DNA from: Vicia villosa
Lineage: Eukaryota > Streptophyta > Magnoliopsida > Fabales > Fabaceae
Direction of reading: 5' to 3'
DNA length: 64,000 nucleotides
NCBI RefSeq assembly: GCF_029867415.1
Contig: NC_081185.1
Location: 75,179,553 to 75,243,552 of the forward strand
This document shows, one piece after another, positions 45,925 through 58,429 of this stretch. A program made the position numbers and the translations under genes. Under the pieces are notes generated by a model. The model worked only from the letters and a program-made list of their open reading frames with translations. It was not told where the DNA came from and did no database searches. How positions within the stretch are numbered: position 1 is the stretch's first letter; every line of letters begins with the position of its first letter.

Positions 45925-47066
45925 GTAATGGAATCCTGTACAAACGCAACCATGACTCAACTTTGCTTCGTTGTGTGAACAAGAAGGAAGCGGAACAGAT
46001 TATGGAAGATATACACGATGGTGCCTTTGGTACTCATTCAAGTGGACATACAATGGCTAAAAAGATTCTGAGAGCAGGATATTACTGGTTTACCATGGAG
46101 ACAGACTGCCATCATCACTCCATAACTTGTCACAAATGCCAGCTATATGCCGACAAAGTACATGTACCTCCAGTCCCATTAAATGTTCTGACGGCTCCTT
46201 GGCCTTTTGCAATGTGGGGAATCGATATGATTGGAGAAATCAAGCCTACTGCTTCCAACGGACATCGTTTTATCCTGGTCGCTATTGATTACTTCACCAA
46301 ATGGGTAGAGGCAGCCTCATTTTCTTCTGTCACCAAGAATGTGGTGGCCCGGTTTATCAAGCACAATCTCATTTGTCGGTATGGCATCCTTGAAAGGATC
46401 ATCACAGATAATGGCACAAATTTAAACAACAGGATGATTACTGAACTCTGCACACAGTTCAAGATTAAACATCACAATTCATCCCCATATCGACCAAAGA
46501 TGAATGGCGCTGTAGAAGCTGCCAACAAAAACATCAAGAAGATCATACAAAAAATGACAGTAACCTACAAATACTGGCATGAAATGTTACCTTTTGCTCT
46601 TCATGGTTATCGCACATCAGCGCGTACTTCAACAGGGGCAACTCCATTTTCCTTATTCTATAGTATGGAGGCAGTTCTTCCAATTGAAATTCAGATTCCT
46701 TCCCTGAGGATTATGAAAGAAGCTGATCTAGACGAAGACGATTGGATTCAGACTCGGTTGGACCAGATAAATTTGATTGATGAGAAGAGGCTTGCGGCTA
46801 TTTTTCATGGGCAGTTGTACCAGAAACGCATAATCAAAGCCTTCAACAAGAAAGTCAAAAGTCAAGCATATCAAACCGGTGATTTGGTTGTCAAACGTAT
46901 CATCTTACCACAAGGCGACCCCAGGGGCAAGTGGACTCCCACTTATGAGGGACCATTTGTAATCAAAAAAGTATTCTCCGGCGGAGCCATGTTGCTTACC
47001 ACTATGGATGGCGAGGATTTCCCACACCCTGTAAATGCGGACATAGTCAAAAAGTACTTCGCTTAA
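45925..47066 (+). pseudogene. Ogre integrase, out of frame with RT
   Basis: Homology begins at SNGILYKRNH (about 45924), in another frame from RT, so a short deletion or shift lies near 45920. The long open part is 45963-47066. Zinc domain: HDGAFGTHSSGH and CHKCQLY. Catalytic residues: WGIDMIGEIKP, IITDNGTNLNN, KMNGAVEAANKNIKK. The C-terminal part has DLVVKRIILP and GPFVIKKVFSGGAMLL, ending VKKYFA. No chromodomain. The domains are intact; the loss is in connection to the upstream polyprotein. Confidence 0.9.
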
Positions 47067-47078
47067 AGAAAAGCTCGC

Positions 47079-47218
47079 TAAGTTGAAAACCTGAAAGGGC
47101 GACTTAGGCAAAAAATGAGCGTCTCGGTGGATTGAAAACCTGAAAGGGCAATCCAGGAAAAATTAGAGACTAAATATATAATTATCTCGGTAGGCTGAAA
47201 ACCTGAAAAGGCAGCCTA
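47079..47218 (+). ncRNA. Three tandem hairpins with compensatory stem changes
   Basis: Hairpins at 47079-47106, 47128-47155 and 47191-47218, each 28 nt: a 7-bp stem, A4 bulge, 3-bp stem and GAAA loop. Stems are TAAGTTG/CGACTTA, TGGATTG/CAATCCA, TAGGCTG/CAGCCTA. Stem bases change in pairs while the bulge and loop stay fixed; the U-G pair closing the loop becomes U-A in the third. The second and third are preceded by CTCGG and each is followed by GG(C)AAAA. The first begins 12 bases after the integrase stop. Looks like an RNA element of the Ogre genome; function unknown. Confidence 0.7.
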
Positions 47219-48410
47219 GGCAAAAGTTAGGGAATAAAGCGTACGACTATGTCCCGTTTGGCTACCCACTCACCTTCAAGGTTCAACACATTAAAGGCAC
47301 CAATCAGTCCAATCATTTTCTTCCAACAAGTGAGGGATGAGATACTCGAAGACAGATTGGCAATAGCAGAGTTGAAACTTGACTGGATTGTTTTCACATA
47401 GCTATTTCCCTTTATAAGTACTTTTCAAAGTTTTATGACAATTTCCTACTACTAGGATTTTGTCTCCTTGTACTAATTAGCCTATTATGGCTCTCTTTCA
47501 AAATCAGTACAGCTCATGTTCAAAATCAATGTTTTCACTTTTTCTGTTTTGAACGCGTAAACGCCCCAATAATTATTTTGAATGAACATATGCATTTGAA
47601 TAAGATTGACGTTTATAAGAAAAACAGGAATAGCATTCAGGTAATGTCCCAATCATCTGGACATCATCCCGAAACCAGCATCAGAAGAAAAGTTCCCCAA
47701 CAGAGATACGTTTCTCAGCAGAATCATCAATGAGATTTTTTTTCTCCAACAAAGTGATTCGAGAAACCTTATTCCCCAGCAGGGCTGTTCAAGATCACTA
47801 TCCCCAGAAGGTGTGATCCTCCACACCAAGGCTTGGTCAAATAGTGCATAGGAGGATTACACATCTTTCTCATTCCCATTCAAGGTGCATCAAAATCAGA
47901 ACTTTCAAATTACCTTCATCCTCGAGCGGTAGTCAAAGATCCCTCAACAGAACACCCTGGTCCGTAAGGAAGTTCCCCAGCTGAGTGTACTCGAACAAGA
48001 TAGCAAAGATCATCAACAATCACAATGCCTTCATTTCCAAAATAGCAAGCAGGGATTTATTTTCCCAACCAGAAGTTTGATACGCTCTAAACTGCATAAG
48101 TCATATCCATACTGCATACATCATACACATATTCATACATAAGATATAATGTTTCATGACAAACGCATACATAACATGCATGGTTCTCATTTATATTAAG
48201 AATCTCAACATATACATTACATGCATCATGACATTACATATCACTAACTTGGTTTTTCAGGTAGACGAATATACTCAGCAAGCTATTCTTAATCACATGC
48301 AGTACTCTCCTGGATTATATTCAGACAAACATTCCTCTCAGATATAATCAAACCAAAGATTCATTCTGAAGAAATCTCTCTTTCCGAACCACCTATCAAC
48401 TCAAAACAAG
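47219..48410 (+). other. Ogre 3' untranslated region
   Basis: No coding frame recognised. Repeated short CCCCAGC/CCCCAAC motifs occur at 47690-47990 (for example TTCCCCAGC at 47970) without a strict period. Confidence 0.6.
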
Positions 48411-48415
48411 CAACG

Positions 48416-48745
48416 CAGATCTAAGTCGATACCTTGGACGGTTCCTTAATGATCTACCTTCAGATCTAAGTCGATACCTTAGACGGTTCCTTAAAATGAT
48501 CTACCTTCAGATCTAAGTCGATGCCTCGGACGGTTCCTTAAATCAGTCAATCTTCAAGATCTAAGTTGATACCTCAGACGGTTCCACAACGATCAACCTT
48601 CAAATATCTAAAGCGGATACCTCAGGCGGTTCCACAACGATCAAACATTCAAAATCTAAAGCGGAAAAACTTTGGACAGTTCCGTAATGATCAGCCTCCA
48701 AGATTTAAAGCGGATACCTCAGACGGTTCCGTAACGGTCAATGCA
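48416..48745. repeat. Ogre 3' minisatellite, about 7 units of 45-55 bp
   Basis: Units of the form AGATCTAAGTCGATACCT, then CGGACGGTTCC and a variable TTAATGATC part, followed by CTTCA. Later units change to ATCTAAAGCGGATACCTC. Located between integrase and the 3' LTR. Confidence 0.9.
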
Positions 48746-48997
48746 GAGGTTTTCAAATCCTTCATCAAGATATAATCAATGGATTCATTCTGATGAACAA
48801 CCCATCAACACATTCGCTAGATGGCATCTGAAAGCCCTCTCAGGTAATGTTTTGATCTGCCAACAACATTTCTCAGACAGCATTCAAAGCAATTTCCAAC
48901 ATCACTTCCGGTGGAGGTAAGTGCAAATTTTCAGGGCATCTAAATATTCAATCATCTTCTACCTTCAGATTCCAATCGGTCTCTTCAGGTTTAAGAA

Positions 48998-49014
48998 GAT
49001 TGAATAGGGGCAAC
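48998..49014 (+). promoter_or_regulatory. Ogre polypurine tract
   Basis: AAGATTGAATAGGGGCAAC directly precedes the 3' LTR; the purine run AGGGG is short. Assigned by position. Confidence 0.6.
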
Positions 49015-52000
49015 TGTTATACCCCAAAATTTGCCCGCATCTTTTTCAAAAAAGAAGGCAACAGACTTCTGTCTAAAAATTGGGAGTTTCATATAATCTT
49101 GGATTTTATTTCATAAATATCCTGATTTTATGAATACTCGGTTTTTAGAATATTTTGTTATACAGTATTTTGGTCCGCTGTTGAATTTATTCTTACACAA
49201 ACGCCAAGTACTGTTTATCACTTCACACACGCTATTTATTTGAGATTTATTTGCAGATAAATAGTACTGACGCAATTGGTACAGAATTAAATTTTGCAGG
49301 CGCAAAGTCCGGGGATTCAGACTGTACTGGTAACAATTAAATTATTATTAGTTTTTTGTTTCCCACTAATTTTTGTACTATACTATTGTTTTCAAATCTT
49401 TTCCTTTCTTTTCAAATCTCTTTCTTTCAAATCAAATCCTAACTTTATTCCATACATCTTTCTTTTCAAACCCTACCATACACTTTCTTTCAAATCCTAC
49501 TACCACTCAAATTTTCCTTTTTTGTACGGTATCACTTCATTCCCCAATGTCTTTATCCTTCTTTTCACTCTATAAATACCCCTCATTTTTTCCATAAATT
49601 CTCACATCAAATTTCACTCATTTCTCAAACTTCTATCTCATAATTATTTTCTCTTCTTCCCCGGCAAAAATGGCAAAGTGGATGGATACGTTTTTTCTTA
49701 TGGTCATCACTGTTTTGGTGGTGATCATGTCCTTTTTCTGTCTGCATAGTCCTAAAAAATGCGGACCTGGGTTGCTTACACTCCCGTTCATCTATATGTT
49801 GTTATTTATAGCATGGGTTTTTAATCGTCATTTTTAAAGTTTGTCGTATCTTTCGCTTTCAAATAATGTACCGTTTATTTTATTTGTCGTACTGTTCATT
49901 ATATTATGTAATATTTGTACTGTCACTATTAAATGTCGTACTATCTGTCGTACTGTCGTTTAATTATTAAGATAATATTATGTGTGTTTTCTGCTAGTTA
50001 AATATTTATTTTTCTTTGCATTAAATATTTTTCAAGGTTATTATCGGTAATTTCGTTCGCGTACAGTATATTCTATTTATTTATTATGTTTGTGTTTTTC
50101 TAATAGCTCTGGTAAATAAGTTTTCACCATTAACACAACAAAAAAACAAAAAGAAAAAAAATTATCTTTAACTGTTGAATTTTCACTTTAACTGTTACGT
50201 TAATGCCCGGACAGCCAGTTAACAGTCAAACCCGCTGACAGCATGATTCTCCGTGTTTTGTATCACCATCCAAATCAATCTTTTGCATTTCAAAATTCCA
50301 AGATTTTTGTTCTAGAAGTCTTCTGATAATCACATGATCAGCAGAGACTCAACACTGCACAAAAATCAGGTACGCTTAACTGTCTTCTACACAAACAGTC
50401 CCTAACTAGGGTTTTTATTTTTTTCAGGAGAATAAGTTTTTTGAGACCTCAAGTGGATTTCATGAACCTCCATATGTCTCAAAGTACCACCAGCCAAATT
50501 TTCAAACTTCAATTCGCTCAGACGCACAGTCAGCAGCTCAAACAGTCAATAGACGACCAGTTTGATCGAAAAGTCAACAGACAGTCAAAAATGAAATTTT
50601 TTGTCAACATCCATATTTTTTTCAAAAGATTCATCATTTGATCAATGGTTGATCATAATTCATCAAGAAAAGATCAGAAATCAACAAAACCCTAAGTTTC
50701 AAAATTAGGGTTTTCTCCTATAAAGTCAACTGAACTTTGACCGGCCATAACTCTCTCCTTGTTCATCCAAAAAATTCCAACCAAAGCTTGTTTTGAAGGA
50801 AATTCAATCATATTTCAAATGCAATTGATCCCATGGTCATTGGATTCACCATTTGAAAAATATGAGCCAGGACATTACAGGTCATTTTCAAAGTCAACAA
50901 AAAGTGGTTTTTTATCAAAAGCCATAACATCAAGATAACTTCTCCAAATGCAAAAAAGTTTCCAAAGTAGCTTGTAGAGGACATCTTGAGGTTTCTAAAA
51001 ACTACAAGAACTCTTTCATATGATCAAAATTGAGGGAGATATGCCTTGTTGAAGTTAGCTATTTTTTGGGAAAATGCATGAAACTAGCATTGATCAAAAT
51101 GATTTTTTTTCCAAAAGAGGCCAAGTTTTCATGATCCAAACATGTTCCCAATAATGTTAAAGGGCTTCCACGACCAACATTGGGCCCATAACATTTTTAT
51201 TTCTTTTTTAATTTAATTTTATTACCTTTAAAATTAAATTAAAAAGAAATGGTGCAAGATCATTATCCAAAGCTTTTGTCTCTTGCTTGAGTCACCAAGG
51301 TAGCTTAACTTCTGCAACATAGAGATGGTACAGCAGGCCTAGAGCAAGAGGGTGAAGAAAATTCAAAGCCATGGCCAAAGAATTCAAAGATTTTTATATA
51401 AAAAAATTCAAAGGTTCAAAGATCATCAATGCAAGATAGCTTAGCTTTGCAGCACATTCATTGCTTATAAATGAAGTAGAACACTTCAGTAAGAGGACAC
51501 ACGAATTCAGAATCAAATCCATGCTTGTAACACACTTGTATCATACTTGAAATTTTGCAAGAAATTTGAAACTCGAATTTTAAGTTTCAGCTCAATTCAA
51601 TCCAAATTAAATACTTAAACACGATCCCTGAACATCTTTGAACCTTTCCAAATCAATTTCAAGCCTTGAAGCTCACTGAATCGAACTCAAAAGCTCACGG
51701 TTTATCCAAACTGAAATTTACAAAAATACTATTATTCATGCATATTCAATAAGATGTAATCCCATATTTGTGTTTAGTTTTGTGCCCTGATCGTTTCTGG
51801 AGCTCTAATTTAATTTTTATGAAGGTTTGAAGCATATACCATTTTAGGGTTCTTGGAGCTCGAAATGGGATCCTTCGATTTAGGCAAAATTAGAATAAAC
51901 CAGAGGCATATTCAAGTTCAGTGGATCTGGACGAGTCAAATGGACATGTCGCGAAATATTTTTTTATAGGTTTGCCCCTATTCGTTATTTTGCAGGGATG

Positions 52001-53657
52001 AAGAAGGTGTATTACAGCGCTTTTGGTAAAAAAACGTTGTTAAAAGTAGAGGCAAGAGGAAGAAGACGACGAGGTGTCATCTCCTGATTGGCTGATTCAA
52101 ATTGGTTTGCGCGTTTTGATTTTCGTTTCCAGATGGATCACGTGTGACATGAAACACGCATTAGCATGTACCCTCGCACCATCAGTCCTCAGATCTCATT
52201 AAAGTTTCATCCAACGTGCCAGAAGCTACAGCGCACCATGGACTCTCAAAGCTTTGCCACACAGAATCATAATTTAATATATTTTCTATTTTATTTAATT
52301 CTCTTTGTGAAATTATTTAAAAATATTTTTAAAAATCAGAAAAATACCCAAAAAATATATATTTTTAATAATTAATATATTTTGTTTAATTAATCAATAT
52401 ATATTCATATATTTCATTTAAATTATTTCTAACCTATCAAAAAAATCAGAAAAAAAATATTTTATTTTACTAAATTGAGTTTATATATTATAAACTAATT
52501 TTGTACATATTTAGAATATTTTTCTCTTTAAGTTTAATTTATGTGTATAATTATTTGTATAATTATATGTTAATTAACTTAATAATTTCAAAAAACAATT
52601 TCAAAAATCCCAAAAAAATTAATTTTATTTTAAAATTAATTAACAAGCAATATGAACATATTTTAGACTTAATTTTTAGGTTTAAATTTTATTTCTACCT
52701 TTTTCTCATTTAATTAAATTAATCATGCATTAATTCTAATTAAAATCAATCATCAAAAATCCAAAAACATTTTCTCTTTATCTTATTGCAATTTAAATTC
52801 ATAGATAAGTGTATAGGTTGTCAAATTCATGTAAATAGCGTAGTTTACATTTCCCGCACAATCGATGTAATAGCATAGATTTACTTTCCGTATTTTACAT
52901 TCCTGCACTTTAATTTCTGTACATATAAAACTGCGTGTATGTCAAGAACAAAAACTGAAGCGCTAGATCACTAATCTCAAAGACAAATATATCTGAAACA
53001 AAACACAATCACACTTGCACCTCTTAGGATAATCCCTTCTGTTGCTCTTTTCAAAATCAATTCCACCGTTTCAAATACAAATCCAAACTTTTGTTTACAT
53101 CCTGTCAAAGGAGAATTTTCTAAAAGAAATGGGAAAAGACCTTATGAACTTAGGGTATACCTCCTAATTGCTTGCTCAATTAAAAGCTATCACATATCAT
53201 TGTTTTTTCCAAAACAAAACCTTCAAAAAGACAACACTTTGTATATATCCGAACAAGGATCATTACGAAGTTAAAAATCTTTTTTTCAAACCATCAAACA
53301 TCTTTCGAAAGATAAAACACTTTGTATACATCCGCACAAGGATCATTACAAAGTTAATTCTTTACAAAAGTATTTAAAACCACATACAAGCATTTCAAAG
53401 CAAGACAAATGATTCAAACAAGTGAGCTAAGCAATTAAGAGCCCATGGATAACCATGGATACAAAGGGGTGCTAATACCTTCCCTTTGTATAACCTACCC
53501 CCGAACCCAAAATCTCTTAAGGGTCTTTTTCTGTTTCTTTTATAAACCTTTCCTTAATTGGATAAAATAAAAGTCGGTGGAGACTCTCTGATTTTTAAAA
53601 ACTCAAAAAATAAAAGAAGAGTCAGTTCGTATCCCACGAAAAAAACCGAGGACGACA
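49015..53657 (+). repeat. Ogre 3' LTR
   Basis: 4643 bp, same ends as the 5' LTR. The main length difference is about 50 bp missing near 52355. TATA box at 49571-49578. Confidence 0.95.
49670..49837 (+). CDS. Small open frame, 55 aa, in the 3' LTR
   Basis: Second copy of the frame at 33213-33380. It is open over the same length, with residue changes Glu18 to Val, Glu29 to Lys and Tyr55 to Phe. All visible changes alter the protein, so the pattern does not itself prove selection; but no stop or indel has arisen, whereas the LTRs differ by indels elsewhere. Located after the LTR TATA box. Confidence 0.4.
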   Translation: MAKWMDTFFLMVITVLVVIMSFFCLHSPKKCGPGLLTLPFIYMLLFIAWVFNRHF

Positions 53658-53662
53658 ACCCC

Positions 53663-54845
53663 CAACAACCAAAGATTATATCAAAGGGCATGCAAACATC
53701 CCTTCTCTTGACTCATCCCTGCTCAATAGACAAACAATCATTAACACTCTAAAATAAAACTTAGTTCGCAGTCAGAAAGTCATGGCAGTGCAAAGAAACT
53801 GAGAGATGTTACCTTTGCAGTCGGAGACTTTGCTTGGCTGCGTCTTCAACCTTATCGGAAAACTTCGGTCCAACGGAGAACCTCCCAAAAACTTTCGAAG
53901 CGTTTTTTTGGACCCTTCTAGATCTTGCGCCGTATCGGCCCTATTGCTTACGAGCTTCAGCTTCCAAGCTCATCTCGCATCCACCCGGTGTTTCACGTTT
54001 CACAGTTGAGGGCATATCATGGCATTGATCCACAAAGAGACATGGTATCCATTCTAGATAATATTAGAGAGGATGGTTTGGTGGAGACAAATTCAAAAGA
54101 AGATCTGGAGTTTATGACAAGAGAAGTTCAGAAAGAGAGTTCAAAGCCAGAAATAAGTACACAATTCGGTTCCAAGGGAAATGAAAAACAGAAAACACGA
54201 TCAAACACTCCTATTTATGGTACCGCTTCTCCCTCATCTATGTTGAGTCCATCTACACCGTCAACACTGAAGCCACCTGTCACCGAAAAATCTCCACCGT
54301 TAATCCACATTGGATCCTCTTCAAGTCCTGAATCTTCTTTTCCACTTGCTACCCCACGTGACACTTCTGCCCCATTATTAAAATTAAATAATGGTTCCCA
54401 GCTATATCCAACTCTCTTGAAACCTCACAATTCCGCCCCTGGTTTTTCCCCTGGTTTTTCCAAAACCACTACCTCCCCATTCAATGCTCAGCAGACCATG
54501 GACCCACTAATTCCTTCCCCACCGTCAGATTCCCAACGACCCTTTGTAATTCAATCTCCACACGCCACCTACCCTGCCTCGGGCCCCAAAACAACATCCT
54601 CAAATTCTGCCAACTGCCCCACACTTGCTTTTCCCTCTGGTCCCGAGAAGCCACTTGCGTGTCCTCCCCATTGCCCTCAGACTTCCCCAATTGGGCCACT
54701 CAATTCAAATATGGGCCTAGTCTCTTTTACACCAAACCTTGAGGACAAGGTTTTTAGTGGGCCGAATAGTAATGTTAGAGTGCTGGACAGGCCCAGGAGA
54801 TTCACAAAAAGGCCCATATGGCAGCAAGACTTTATTATGGGATAA
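53663..54845 (+). pseudogene. Integrase, second part, of the split Ty3 element
   Basis: Continues the codon broken at 32557: PTTKDYIKGHANIPSLD, then a TAA (about 53756) and a TGA (53800). The next segment (DVTFAVGDFAWLRLQPY) contains a further TAG at about 53919, before RRIGPIAYELQLP and HPVFHVSQLRAYHG. From ATG 53925 the frame is open for 306 codons, with a Ser/Pro-rich tail ending LEDKVFSGPNSNVRVLD and running into the LTR. No clear chromodomain in the tail. The left copy of this part is 1-982. Confidence 0.85.
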
Positions 54846-55057
54846 TAATATTATTTGAGAAACTATTTTAATTTATTTTACTTTTCCTCCAAGTGGGCCT
54901 TAGGACCCAGAGTTCACAGCCCAACAAGGCTGATGTATTTAAGTGAATTTCTTATGAATGAAAAAACAAGCAGAAATTTATCATGTTTATTTTGTTTATT
55001 TGTGTTTTGTCTTTTGAGTAAACCCTAATCTCTTGGTAGCAGCAGCACCCTCTATCA
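54773..55057 (+). repeat. 3' LTR of the split Ty3/gypsy element
   Basis: 285 bp, TGTTAGAG...TCTATCA, followed by the GCTTC duplication. Confidence 0.93.
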
Positions 55058-55373
55058 GCTTCCGAAAGTGAATTTTAAAAAAAATATAGTTAAATATTTA
55101 ACATTTTTTGAAAAAATTATTTTGTTTAGAATTATAAAAGAATCATTATCATTACAAATGTTTTAAAAGATATTTGGAAAATTTATGTAAGTCCTTCAAA
55201 ACCCTCCTTCAATAAAATTTTCGAGTTTCTCCATTTTATGTGGTTTTTGGTGTTATGAATAAAATCAAACCCTCCAAAACCCTCCTACCCAAAATCTTTT
55301 TATTCTTTTCACTCAATTCTTTCTATTTTCCAAAGCCCTCCCCTCCCCTCCAAACTCCCAAACATATCCTTAA

Positions 55374-56463
55374 AAAAAATAGCTCTCATTTTTTTTTTAA
55401 ATATTTAGTGTTATTTAAATAACCCAATACTTCATCGTCATCCCACTAGCAAAAATAACTATATTCGTTAATGTTTGGTTCAACCCCACGTTCCAAAAAT
55501 TACCACATGCTATGTGCAACTTCTATAGATGTTGTTGTTTCTTCTTTTAAAAAAAATTGATTCATAAACAAATATGTTTCATAATGGTTGACATGAAACA
55601 CTTCATAGCTTAGAGAATTACAAATGTTTCTTCTTTCTCTCTTTTTCATTTATTTTTTCTTATTTGCTCAGTCTAGAGGAATTACACATAGAATCAATAT
55701 ATTTTTCATTAAATTGTTTAATTTTCTATTTTATTAGTTTTTAATTATTCAAAACTTTCCTCTTTACTTCATTTTTACAGTTATGAATATGAGATGAATG
55801 GAGAAATTACACATAAAATTGAGGTATTTATTGTTCAATATTTTTTATGTATCTCACATTGTATTCTAACTTATGCATGTAGTTTTTAAATATGTTTTAT
55901 TTTTTAAAAATTATTTTCAATTTTATTTTGTGCGGCTATGACTTCAACCATCAATGTTGACATAGTATTAAGGCCATGTTGAAATTCTTCTTCATCTTAT
56001 TCACACACTTCTCTCTTCTTTGATCTATACTTGATATGTTTATTTACTATTGATATTTAATTTTTCTATAATCAATAATTTGGTTAACAAATTCTTATGG
56101 ATTGCCAGAGACAATAGTGTTATGTCCTATATTATTATATGTAAAATGACACAAAATTAAAGTAGATAGGTCATTTGTAATTACTTTTAAAGACATATCT
56201 TAATCTCCTTTCTCTCTTAAATTTTGTTTTAATTTTATATAAAAAAATCACATTGTATTCTAACTTAATAATATATTCTATTTTATTTATATTTGTTTTT
56301 TTTTTAAATTTTATATCTTAAAGTATACAAATAATAAAAATAAGTTATAAAAAACATGGGATAGAAAGTGGATTTCAAAGGTTTTTTTATTATTTCATTA
56401 ATTGTTATTTTTATTATAAGATAGAAATATGAGAATCACATTAGGTTTCTATTTTTTTATAAA
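55374..56463. other. AT-rich spacer, right copy
   Basis: Same as 1676-2764; nothing recognised. Confidence 0.6.
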
Positions 56464-56535
56464 CTAGTAACAAACCCATGCGTTCGCAAGGGTTCTGGTA
56501 CGGGACGCGCATTTGTTTCAAATTATTTTTTAATA
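56464..56535 (-). mobile_element. Helitron-like 3' end (minus strand), right copy
   Basis: CTAG at 56464-56467 and a hairpin as at 2765, with one more stem change (CGCAAGGGT instead of CGCACGGGT). Confidence 0.6.
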
Positions 56536-57045
56536 GAAAAATATCTGGTACCCGTGAAAAAGTAATAATTGAATGTATAGAAAAATGTCTGGTATCCGTG
56601 AAAAAATAATAATTGAATGTATAGAAAAATGTCTGGTATCCGTGAAAAAATAATAATTGAATGTATAGAAAAATGTCCGGTACGGGACACGCATTTGTTT
56701 CAGATTATTTTTTAATAGAAAAATATCTAGTACCCGTGAAAAAATAATAATTGAATGTATAGAAAAATGTCTGGTACCCGTGAAAAAATAATAATTTAAT
56801 GTATAGAAAAATGTCCGGTACCCGTGAAAAAATAATGATTGAGTGTATCTAAAAATGTCTGATACTCGTGAAAAAATAATAATTAAATGTATAGAAAAAT
56901 GTCTGGTACCCGTGAAAAATAATAATTGAATGTATAGAAAAATGTCTGGTACCCGCGAAAAATAATAATTGATTGTATAGAAAAATGTCCGGTACCCGTG
57001 AAAAAATAATAATTAAATATATAGAAAAATGTCTGGTACCCGTAA
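56536..57045. repeat. 44-bp minisatellite, right copy
   Basis: Same number and order of units as 2837-3346. Confidence 0.9.
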
Positions 57046-57917
57046 AAATATTTAAGTCAATAAGATATTTTTAATACAAAATACAATTTTGTTATAAAAT
57101 ATGTTAATAATAGAATCTAAAAAAATGTAATAAAAAGTAGAAGTTAAAAAAATTATAAATGAAAAGAGTATGACAAAAATTAAAGAGAAATCTTACGAAT
57201 ATAAAAAAGAAAATAATATTTAAAAATAAAAATAAAAGATAGGAATATATATATTAATTTATTATGTTATATTAAAAAAATTGTTAAAATATTTTATGCA
57301 TTGTATCACTGATCTAATAATAGTAAAAATTGATATATGTGAAAGAGTTCAGCAGTACATTAACTACATGAGCATAATGATGAAAACAAATATTATATTA
57401 TAAAAATATTAACAAATAGCATTATTATATTAAAGTATTAAATTTTGGTTACAAGTATTTGTAGCATGTGCAACAACAAAGCAAAGAAGAGTTTGGACAA
57501 AATGGAAGCATAAGACATCCACGTGGAAGAGTAATGAAGCAGGATATTTTGGTACTTTCCAGAATATTTAATTTTCTTATATTATAGATTTTATAGAAAT
57601 AAATTTGAATGGTTTTTACTTTATTAATTTATAATTATTATTTTTAGTATGAGTTTAAACGTGGAGTGGAAATATAGATAAACGTGGAGTGAATTATTCC
57701 ACTTTTCAAGTCTGCAACATGCAGACATAGACAATAGCGTGTAACAGTCGGTGTTCAGAGTGTGTCAGACATTTTGCTTGGGGAAAAACCTTTCGCAAAA
57801 TGCAGTAGTTTTCAGTTGACTAGAGGTTAAGCCTCCGGCAAAATGTTTTCCATCTAAAAAAAATAATAATTAAAATACAAATATATTTATCATATAATTT
57901 AAATTAAAACGAAATTA

Positions 57918-57920
<3 letters not shown>
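57046..57920. other. AT-rich spacer and unclassified unique stretch
   Basis: The duplicated part ends at 57743. 57744-57860 is of normal composition (AGTCGGTGTTCAGAGTG, TTTCGCAAAATGCAG) but not recognised. Confidence 0.5.
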
Positions 57921-57978
<58 letters not shown>

Positions 57979-58016
57979 TATATATATATATTTTATATAT
58001 ATATATATATATATAA
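57921..58016. repeat. (AT)n microsatellite, interrupted
   Basis: About 95 bp of AT repeats with a few TTT/ATTA breaks. Confidence 0.95.
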
Positions 58017-58189
58017 GTTATATACTTTTAATTAATATTTACTTCTTGTTTTCTAAAATAAAAATTATATTTTTTTATTAATAAAAATAAAAATTCTAAA
58101 TATTTTTTAAATAATATATTTTTATATTATATGAAAATACTGTTTTGTTTTCTAAATAGATATTATAATATTTACTAACACATAAAAAA

Positions 58190-58346
<157 letters not shown>

Positions 58347-58429
58347 CTAGAGTTAAATGTCATAAAACCAGATGTGTAAAATATAGAAATTTCTTTTTAA
58401 TAGGTTGGGGCAAAGTTTGGGATATTTTC

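Larger units (their letters stand above)
32558..53657 (+). mobile_element. Ogre-type Ty3/gypsy retrotransposon, 21.1 kb
   Basis: LTRs 32558-37255 (4698 bp) and 49015-53657 (4643 bp), starting TGTTATACCCCAAAATTTGC. Target duplication ACCCC at 32553-32557 and 53658-53662. A tRNA-Arg-type primer site follows the 5' LTR. Order: ORF1, gag-protease, intron, RT-RNase H-second RNase H, integrase, long 3' region. Size, ORF1 ahead of gag, the intron and the dual RNase H are known traits of the Ogre lineage of legumes. Inactive: stops in ORF1 and RT and two frameshifts. Confidence 0.97.
27933..55057 (+). mobile_element. Ty3/gypsy retrotransposon with 285-bp LTRs, split by Ogre
   Basis: LTRs at 27933-28217 and 54773-55057; target duplication GCTTC at 27928-27932 and 55058-55062. 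Removing the Ogre insertion leaves about 6.0 kb with gag, CCHC, protease, RT, RNase H and integrase in Ty3 order. Short LTRs and the integrase end suggest a chromovirus of the Reina type, but I see no clear chromodomain. At least three frameshifts and six stops disable it. Confidence 0.92.
27895..55369. mobile_element. MITE split by a Ty3/gypsy element (outer level of the nest)
   Basis: The left end GACTATGTTTGAGAGTTTGG (27895) and the reverse complement of the right end GGATATGTTTGGGAGTTTGG (55369) form inverted terminal repeats. Both are flanked by TTAA (27891-27894 and 55370-55373). Without the inserted DNA the element is about 345 bp: 27895-27932 plus 55063-55369. TTAA/TAA duplication and GTTTGG-type ends suggest PIF/Harbinger-like origin; the class is inferred. 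Confidence 0.7.
53699..57743. repeat. Right copy of the duplicated segment (partner 1-4044)
   Basis: See 1-4044. This copy starts 41 bases after the Ogre end, so the window cannot show whether the left copy also carried Ogre. After 57743 the sequences part (ACAGTCGG here, CATAATTT at 4045). Confidence 0.95.

Noticed and set aside
54700..54845. Chromodomain at the integrase C-terminus
   Set aside because: The tail is Ser/Pro-rich and lacks the aromatic cage and WxxYp-type pattern expected for a chromodomain.
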